5,213 bases of DNA, taken from CAVRZY01 sp963725415. GTDB taxonomy: Bacteria; Acidobacteriota; Terriglobia; Bryobacterales; Bryobacteraceae. Where the stretch lies: the NCBI GenBank assembly GCA_963725415.1, contig CAVRZY010000280.1, positions 1 to 5,213 on the forward strand. Reading direction: 5' to 3'. This document shows positions 1-5,213 of this stretch, in pieces. Both the position numbers and the translations under genes were made by a program. The notes under the pieces are model-generated. The model saw only the letters and a list, made by a program, of their open reading frames with translations, searched no databases and was not told the origin of the DNA. Each line of letters begins with the position of its first letter. Position 1 is the stretch's first letter.

Positions 1-1668
1 GGAGACATCGTCTACCGCAGGCTCCTCGAGGACGGCGACGTCATCCGCATCGCCGATTATGAGCTAGTCTATTGCAGCAGCCCCGCCGAGCACGCCCCTG
101 AAGAGGGCGCCAATCTGATCGACGTCTTACCGGAGGTGGACCGGGCCGAGGTCGATCGAAGCACCACCCTGTTCTCCCAGCAGGGGGTCCTCAAGGAGGT
201 CCCCCTGGCTCCCAAGCGCATGGAGGTCATTGAGGAACTCCTCAAGAAGACTCGCGGCGGCGGCCGGCTGGAGGAACTCTTCGAAGCATTGATGGATCCC
301 ATCCTCCACGCCCTGGAAGCCGTCAAGGGCTTTGTGGGGCTTTTCCCGCCCGACCAGGAGATCCCCTATCAGGCCGTGGGACTGCGCGGGCTGGACCCCC
401 GCAGCGGAGAGCGCATTCGCATTGCCGATCCCGCCTTCCTGGACCGCCTGCGTGAAGGCAAGACAGTCCACGAGAGGACCACCCTGCTGGCCCCCATCCT
501 GGTTCGCGAGGCGGCCGTCGGCTTCCTGTGCCTACAGCGCAGCCCCTCCGCCGAGCCCTTCTCCCCCGAGGACCGCAGCTTCCTGTGCACCTTGGGCAGG
601 CTGGCTGCCGCCCAACTCAGCCGCCGCTCTCAAACCGCCGCCGGAAAACAACTGGACGCCTCTTCAGAACCCCTTCAGTGGCCCATGGCGCTGGTCGGCA
701 AGACCGAGAAAATGCGCGAGACCGCCCGCCGCATCCTCTCCGCCGCCTCCACCGATGTCAACGTCCTGCTCCTGGGGGAAACCGGCACGGGAAAGGGCGT
801 GGTCGCCAGGGCCATTCACGAAGAGTCGCCCCGCCACAACCGCCCTTTCATCAATGTCGATCTCACCAACCTCCCCGCCACCCTGGCCGAAAGCGAACTC
901 TTCGGCTATCGCCGGGGGGCCTTCTCCGACGCCAAAACCGACAAGAAGGGCCGCTTCGAGCTGGCTCACAAAGGGACCATCTTCCTCGACGAGATCGGCG
1001 CTCTCAGCCCCGACTTGCAGGCCAAGCTACTCAAGCCTATCGCCGAGAAGCAGATCACACGCCTGGGGGACGAAAAGCCCATCGAGGTGGATGTCCGCGT
1101 CATCGCCGCCACCAACAAGAATCTCGACTCGGCGGTCGCCCAGGGGACCTTCGCCCGCGACCTCTACCGCCGCATCAACAACTTCCGTATCCAGCTTCCT
1201 CCCCTGCGAGAGCATAAAGAAGACCTTCCTCTGTTGGCCTTTTACTTCCTGGACAAGTACGCCAAGCTGTACGACAAGCAAACCAGGGCCGTCTCCCATC
1301 GCGCCATGCGCTTGCTGGCCCGCTACAACTGGCCGGGCAACATCGGCGAACTGGAAGGATACATCGCGGCCGCAGTCTCGGAGGGTAAAGAGGTCCTCTT
1401 CTCCTGGGATTTCCCGGCCGCCCTCCAGCACGCGGCGCCGGCCGCCGAACCTGAGACTGTTCCGCCCGGCGCCCCGGAACAGCCCCCCAAGAGCATGGAG
1501 CAGGCCGAGAAAGAGCACCTCCTCGAAGCCCTCGAGTTCACCAGCGGCAACATCACCAAAGCCGCCGAGATCCTCAAGCTCAGCCGCCAGACCGTCCTCA
1601 ACAAAATGGACCAGTACGGCATCCCCCGCCGCTACCAAAGATCGCCCGAAGACTCCGCCCCTCACTGA
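1..1668 (+). CDS. FHA-GAF-AAA+-Fis transcriptional regulator, NtrC/sigma-54 activator type (5' partial)
   Basis: The reading frame is open from base 1 to a TGA at 1666-1668, giving 555 visible residues; the start is outside the window. A GTG at 136 is an internal codon, because the residues before it are domain sequence. Numbering from the window edge: residues 1-24 (LLEDGDVIRIADYELVY) look like the last strands of an FHA domain, a phosphothreonine-binding fold. Residues about 85-207 resemble a GAF sensor. Residues about 227-470 are the AAA+ domain, with Walker A GETGTGKG (259-266), ESELFG, Walker B GTIFLDEIG (D330, E331), sensor I N372 and LPPLRE. Residues about 500-545 are a Fis-type helix-turn-helix (GNITKAAEILKLSRQTVLNK). 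This family activates sigma-54 promoters by ATP hydrolysis from distant enhancers. Three positions are unusual: the GAFTGA loop reads GAFSDA (306-311), the sensor II arginine of GNxREL is G449, and FRxDLYYR reads FARDLYRR with A385. The family call is firm; sigma-54 dependence is not. Input signal and targets are unknown. Confidence 0.93.
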   Translation, partial: GDIVYRRLLEDGDVIRIADYELVYCSSPAEHAPEEGANLIDVLPEVDRAEVDRSTTLFSQQGVLKEVPLAPKRMEVIEELLKKTRGGGRLEELFEALMDPILHALEAVKGFVGLFPPDQEIPYQAVGLRGLDPRSGERIRIADPAFLDRLREGKTVHERTTLLAPILVREAAVGFLCLQRSPSAEPFSPEDRSFLCTLGRLAAAQLSRRSQTAAGKQLDASSEPLQWPMALVGKTEKMRETARRILSAASTDVNVLLLGETGTGKGVVARAIHEESPRHNRPFINVDLTNLPATLAESELFGYRRGAFSDAKTDKKGRFELAHKGTIFLDEIGALSPDLQAKLLKPIAEKQITRLGDEKPIEVDVRVIAATNKNLDSAVAQGTFARDLYRRINNFRIQLPPLREHKEDLPLLAFYFLDKYAKLYDKQTRAVSHRAMRLLARYNWPGNIGELEGYIAAAVSEGKEVLFSWDFPAALQHAAPAAEPETVPPGAPEQPPKSMEQAEKEHLLEALEFTSGNITKAAEILKLSRQTVLNKMDQYGIPRRYQRSPEDSAPH

Positions 1669-1684
1669 AGCCTGCCGGCTCCCC

Positions 1685-3831
1685 TTACAGCGGCCACTCG
1701 GTCGGCTCGGCCGTCGAGATCTCGATCCAGCCCTGTTGCGGAATCGCATCCACCGGCAGCCCCTCTCGCCACAGCGAAATCTGCAATCGCAGCGACTGGC
1801 CGGCACGCACCCCCAAGGCCGCCAGCGACAGCCGCGCTTCCAGGACCTTCTGGAACGCCAACTCCCAGGGCCATGACTCGCCTGGCCGGCTCCGGGCGAA
1901 CTGAAGCTGAACCGGCGTCACCTGGCCCTCCTGAAAGCGCGCCACCACCGAACTGGCCAGCGCCGCATCCGCACCCGCCTGGATGCTGAAACGGGCCTCC
2001 AGCCCGGACAGCCCCTCCGCCTGGTGGGCCTCGAAATCCACCCGCAGGTAGAGGTTCTGCCCGTCACTGCCGTAATGCAGTTCCCGGATCAGGTAGCGCT
2101 TCCCGTGCATGGCCCCGGACCGCGCATCCACCCGATAGATCCCCGCCCCCAGCCACTCGAAATACGATCCCACCTCCCCGTCGATGCGCGGCCGGATCGG
2201 TCCGGTCGGCGGCACGTGCAGGTCCGTCACCGCCACCTTCAAGATCGGCCGCGACAGTTCCTCCGGCGGGTCGCAACCCAGCGCCCGGTACACGTTTGCC
2301 AGATGATCCCGATAGAGCTGGTCGAATTCCGGGCGGTACCCGGAGCTATGCTCTGGCCCGTACCACCAGCACCAATCGCTGCCTTCGGCAATCAACAGTT
2401 CCTCGTAGGCCAGTGACCTCTGCTGTTCGCTCACCGCCCCGCTGCGCTGGTCGTGAGTCTGCCGCGCCCGCAACAGGTACTCCCAGGCCCGGTTGTCCTC
2501 CTCGGCCCCGATCCACACGTCGAAATTGGCCCCAATCCAGGAGCCCGGGAAGATGTGATCGAGCCACTGCGGCTCAATCTGCTTCAGCCCCTCCCCCATC
2601 GTCACCGCCCGCATCTGCGCGTCCTCGGTGATCCGCCGGTACAGCTCCCCCAGAAACGGCCGCCCGTTGTGCTCGTAGCATTCCCAGGCGTTCTCCCCGT
2701 CCAGGATGATGGGTACCAGCGCATCCCGCCCGCTCGCCACAATTCCCCGGCAGTTTTCCCGAATCCGATCCAGAAAATCGCGCGCCGCCTCCGCCGCACC
2801 CATGCGCGCGTACACGAATCCGATCAGGTCGCTCAGGGCGTGATCGCGAAACACCACTTGCATCTGCAGGTCTGCCTTGCCGCCACAGATAGGGCCGGTA
2901 GGTTTCTTCCACGCCGGCCGCGCGTCCCAGCGTTCTGGCCAGCACTCCGTTGTCCGTCGCGATCCAACCGAATCCCGCCTCCGCAGCGATCCCCAGCGCC
3001 TCGTCCGACACCGATCCCTCCGACGGCCACAGCCCTGCCGGCGCCGTTCCAAACCGCTCCCGGATGTATTCGCGGGCCTTCTCCAACTGCCTCCGCGCAT
3101 CCTCCGGATAGCGGAACCGGCTGGGCAGCGCTACATACGGATGCGAGACTTCGGCAATGTTCGAGTCGCAAAGCAGCGGCAGAATGGGATGGTAGTACGG
3201 CGTGGTCGAGATCTCGATCTGGCCCCGCGACGCGAATTCCCGGTACACCGGCAGCACCGCCTTCAGCGCCTTGACCTGCTTCCCCCAGCAGCGACTGATC
3301 CTCCAGGCCGTAGTCCCGCCCCTTCGACACCAGCTCCCGAACCTCCGGATCCCCCAACAGCAACCCTTCATCAAACCAAGCCAACTGCGACAGCACTTGC
3401 AGGTCCCGGAAGGCCTGCACCCCGAACAGGCGCCGCGCGCGTTGCGTGTTCCGGTCCGCCGCGCGCCAGGCCTCGTACAGCTCCCCGTAGCGCGGGTAGC
3501 GATGGATCATGCGGGCCGGGTTCCCGGTGAAAAAGTACCGCAGGATGAAATCCTGCTCGGCTTCCGTCAGCTCCTCGGCCGGCTTCAGGGCGCATCGCAG
3601 GAACGGATCCGCGGCCTTCCCCGCCGCATACTCTTCCACCTGCGCCATCATCGACGGCACCAGGTTGAAGGTCTGCCGCACCTCCGGAAACTCCCCCAGT
3701 ATTCGCACCATCCCGTAGTAGTCCTTCAGCGCGTGCAGCCGCGTCCAGGGCATCTTGTACTCCCCCGAGATCAAGTCCTTGTAGAAGGGCTGGTGCATGT
3801 GCCAGAGAAAGCACAGATAGATCCGCGGCAT
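1685..3831 (-). CDS. Glycoside hydrolase family 57 protein, interrupted by two apparent +1 frameshifts
   Basis: The gene runs from ATG (3831-3829) to TAA (1687-1685) through three frames. Removing one base near 3282-3286 and one near 2869-2870 leaves a continuous 714-residue protein. GH57 enzymes act on alpha-glucans (amylase, 4-alpha-glucanotransferase, branching enzyme) by a retaining mechanism in a (beta/alpha)7 barrel. In corrected numbering, visible motifs are HMHQP (H11, H13) at the N-terminus, EISTTPYYHPILPLL (H214), WPSEG with E271 as probable nucleophile, and FRDHALSD with D329 as probable acid/base; DGENAWE and GSDWCWWYGPEH follow. From about residue 520 a C-terminal region (YFEWLGAGIYRVD, LYLRVDFEA) looks like a beta-sandwich module I cannot name. 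There is no signal peptide, so a cytosolic role in glycogen or similar glucan metabolism is inferred; the exact substrate is unknown. The start is supported by the family motif beginning at residue 4 and a weak GGGG four bases upstream. The gene converges on the regulator with a 16-base gap. If the shifts are real it is a pseudogene; I favour sequence error because all motifs are intact. Confidence 0.88.
2863..2890 (-). other. Apparent +1 frameshift in the GH57 gene (second in gene order)
   Basis: Reading the minus strand, the frame giving YRPYLWRQGR ends in family-like sequence and the frame one base further on gives LQMQVVFRDHALSDLIGF, which carries the predicted acid/base aspartate. Dropping one base of the CC pair at 2870-2869 joins them as YRPYLWRQGR-LQMQVVFRDH. 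The exact base is not fixed by the sequence; any position in this range is possible. Both flanks look conserved for GH57, so the break is either a sequence error or a recent mutation. Confidence 0.8.
3281..3287 (-). other. Apparent +1 frameshift at a run of five G in the GH57 gene (first in gene order)
   Basis: On the minus strand the N-terminal frame reads RDYGLEDQSLLG into a GGGGG run (CCCCC at 3282-3286 on the plus strand). After the run the conserved sequence KQVKALKAVLPVYREFASRG continues only in the next frame. Removing one G restores a single reading frame; adding two would also do so. The homopolymer makes a base-count error the simplest reading. Confidence 0.83.
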
Positions 3832-4128
3832 CTAGCCCCAGTGTACGCCATCGGCGGCGCGCTCCCTCGGGCCGGGTACCCTCTGGAGTACTAAAGCCCC
3901 ATTTCTTTGCGGCTCGGGAAGATTCTGCGTGTGGGCCATTTTGGGTGTCGCCGAGCAATTGACGATTGGCTCATTAACGATTGCCGATTGAAGTGTCCCG
4001 CGGCGCCAGACCCCGCAATCGTCAATCTCCCCAGACACGGCCACTCTGCCCGCACGTGGCGCTCGCTCCGTTGTTCGGTTGCGGCCATGCCGCGCTGTGT
4101 CTCCCTCTTGTTCTGACCCGCCCAACCC
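3832..4128. other. Non-coding gap between the phosphoesterase and GH57 genes
   Basis: This 297-base stretch separates the stop of the upstream minus-strand gene from the ATG of the GH57 gene. Open frames on both strands are short, lack recognisable protein sequence and mutually overlap, so I call no gene. It holds the repeat cluster at 3958-4026, and its base composition is visibly more mixed than that of the flanking genes around 3895-3990. I see no convincing sigma-70 or sigma-54 promoter. A TACACT hexamer lies on the minus strand just upstream of the GH57 ATG but has no matching -35 element. A GH57 promoter probably lies in here, but I cannot place it. Confidence 0.6.
3958..4026. repeat. 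Inverted repeat (11-base arms) with extra CGATTG copies
   Basis: ATTGACGATTG at 3958-3968 is exactly complementary to CAATCGTCAAT at 4016-4026, with a 47-base spacer. Two more CGATTG copies, in the same orientation as the left arm, lie at 3978-3983 and 3985-3990. The arms do not extend beyond 11 bases. There is no T-tract to suggest a terminator, and the long spacer makes a simple hairpin doubtful. It could be a decayed intergenic repeat element or a pair of binding sites; the sequence alone does not decide. Confidence 0.55.
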
Positions 4129-5213
4129 CTACCGCCCAAACAAGCTTCGCACCGGCGCCGGCGGGTCGCTCCCTCGAATCGCCCGCCACAGAATCGCGTT
4201 CAACTCGTCGTCGTCGATGCGGTCCGCTTCGCTGAAATCCAGCCGCGCCGACCGCGCCGCCGTCGGCGAGCTGGCCGGGTTCCGCTCCTCCAGCGAGATG
4301 CGCGGCTTCTCCGCCAGGTAGGGGCGCAGATCCGGCCTCCCCTGAAACGCCGCCGACATCGGACGCGCTGCCGCATCGAAGTGGGTCATCGGCCGCAGCC
4401 CCAGAATCAGCTCGATGGTCCGCAGCATTGAGGTCGTGTTGTACATCCTGCTGTCCACCACCCGCCTCCTGGCATACGGCGAGATCACGAAGGCCGGCGA
4501 GCGGTGCGAGTCCACGTGGTCCGCCCCGTTCTGCGCATCGTCTTCCAGCACGAAAATCGCCGTCTTCGCCCAGAACCTGCTCTTCGACACCGCTTCCACG
4601 ATCATCCCCAGCGCGTAATCGTTGTCCGCAAACGCAGACAGCGGCGCGATCTTGCCCGCCGCCGTCCCCGAGGTGTGATCGTTGCCCAGCCGCATCAGGA
4701 TCAGCCGCGGCATCTGCCCCGCCTTCTCGAATTCCTCCAGGTCCCGCAAGAAAGCCTTGGCCCGCTCGAGGTCCGGATAATCCAGATCGAAAGACCGGTA
4801 GTACAGGTTGGTCACCCGGTTCAGGATCGGATCCCGAACCGCCTCCACCTGAATCCCGTCCGCCCCCGCCTTCGCACGGTTCGTAACGAAGTACCCGTAA
4901 TTCCGCATCGAGATGCCCGCCACCGCGGCGTTGGTCCACAGATAACCCGCCGGCGGCGCCCGCGGTCGGCTCCTGCCCCTGGTAGTCGGAGTGTCTCCGC
5001 CGCCCCCCGTAACTGTTCCCCCACAGCTTCTGCACGTAATCCGGCGCGATCGCCGCCGTGGACCAGTTGTGCCCGTCCGCGCTCACGTCCGAGTTCACAT
5101 AGAAGTTGTCGAACAGCACAAACTCCCGCGCCAGCTTGCGGTGGTTCGGGCCACCTGCTCCCCGAACAGCACCAGCGACGGGTCTCCGTTGCCCTCCTTC
5201 AAATCCCCGAACA
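4129..5213 (-). CDS. Phosphoesterase-family protein (PF04185-like, alkaline phosphatase superfamily), C-terminal part, two frame breaks
   Basis: The gene enters from the right edge and ends at TAG (4131-4129). With one missing base restored near 5148-5150 and one extra base removed near 4959-4961, it reads as 360 residues continuous from FGDLKEGNGDPSLVLFGEQV to PAPVRSLFGR. Numbering from the first full codon (5211): DNFYVNSDVSADGHNW near the start probably carries the nucleophile region, GNDHTSG includes D178-H179, and EDDAQNGADHVDSHRSP supplies likely metal ligands D224, D225, D231, H232 and H236. This resembles the phosphatase half of the large proteins named bifunctional YncE family protein/alkaline phosphatase family protein, in which a beta-propeller precedes this domain; that half and any signal peptide would lie outside the window. 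Such proteins are usually exported and hydrolyse phosphate esters; substrate and location are inferred. Without correction the longest single-frame piece starts at an internal ATG at 4923, which is not a true start. The next gene downstream on this strand is the GH57 gene, 297 bases away. Confidence 0.87.
4945..4966 (-). other. Apparent +1 frameshift in the phosphoesterase gene
   Basis: On the minus strand the frame reading GRRRHSDYQGQEPTA gives way to PPAGYLWTNAAVAGISMRN in the next frame. Removing one G of the GGG at 4961-4959 gives a smooth join, EPTAAPPAGYLWTNAAVAG. The surrounding sequence is almost pure G and C, so the exact base is uncertain. Both sides look conserved for the family. 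Confidence 0.8.
5140..5155 (-). other. Apparent -1 frameshift in the phosphoesterase gene
   Basis: From the window edge the minus strand reads FGDLKEGNGDPSLVLFGEQV in one frame. The following family-like PNHRKLAREFVLFDNFYVNS is in another frame. Adding one C to the CCC run (GGG at 5148-5150 on the plus strand) joins them as GEQVAPNHRKLAREF. This is the only one of the four breaks that needs a base added. Confidence 0.8.

Noticed and set aside
1669..1680. AGCC-TGCC-GGCT hairpin between the convergent regulator and GH57 stops, as a possible shared terminator.
   Set aside because: The stem is only four base pairs and no T-run follows on either strand.
1027..1806. A 259-residue minus-strand open frame opposite the regulator's ATPase region.
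   Set aside because: It is antisense to well-conserved AAA+ and helix-turn-helix sequence and shows no recognisable family.
332..1876. A 514-residue open frame on the plus strand overlapping the regulator in another frame.
   Set aside because: Its translation is low-complexity Pro/Ser/Ala sequence with no domain, and it overlaps a gene with clear motifs. Long stop-free shadow frames are normal in GC-rich coding DNA.
2453..3274. A 273-residue plus-strand open frame opposite the GH57 gene.
   Set aside because: The translation is Pro/Arg-rich without motifs, while the opposite strand carries clear GH57 motifs.
2863..3287. Programmed ribosomal frameshifting in the GH57 gene.
   Set aside because: Two separate shifts would be needed in one gene and two more of mixed direction in the next; no stop-codon-linked slippery site or stimulatory structure is visible.
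4081..4093. GCGGC-CAT-GCCGC hairpin downstream of the phosphoesterase stop, as a possible terminator.
   Set aside because: A five-pair stem with a three-base loop and no T-tract is common by chance in GC-rich DNA.
3832..4139. Small open frames in the gap between the minus-strand genes, on both strands.
   Set aside because: They overlap each other, have no good ribosome-binding site and no recognisable protein sequence.

Overview
The window is GC-rich and gene-dense, and reads like part of the chromosome of a soil-type Acidobacteriota bacterium. That placement is an inference: I remember close relatives of the glycoside hydrolase and the phosphoesterase mainly from that phylum, and no search was possible. 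I found no RNA genes, CRISPR array, transposase or phage gene.

Layout: (1) Bases 1-1668, plus strand, hold the 3' part of an NtrC-type AAA+ transcriptional regulator with an FHA tail, a GAF-like sensor, the ATPase and a Fis-type helix-turn-helix. Its start lies before the window. (2) Bases 3831-1685, minus strand, hold a cytosolic glycoside hydrolase family 57 protein that faces the regulator tail to tail with a 16-base gap. It is broken by two apparent +1 frameshifts; with both removed it reads as one 714-residue protein. (3) Bases 3832-4128 are a non-coding gap with a small repeat cluster that includes an 11-base inverted repeat. (4) Bases 5213-4129, minus strand, hold the C-terminal part of a large phosphoesterase of the alkaline phosphatase superfamily, with one -1 and one +1 shift. 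Its start lies beyond the window.

The two minus-strand genes lie in the same direction but 297 bases apart, so co-transcription is possible but not shown. Nothing ties the regulator to either enzyme except position. The four frame breaks dominate the minus strand. Conserved family sequence resumes in the right frame immediately after each break, and each break can be placed at a short G/C run, so base-calling or assembly error is the leading explanation; recent gene decay is the alternative.

The most biologically interesting point is that the regulator departs from the NtrC consensus at three functional positions: the sigma-54 contact loop reads GAFSDA, the sensor II arginine is glycine, and the first arginine of the arginine-finger motif is alanine. 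I did not find a convincing undescribed multi-gene system.
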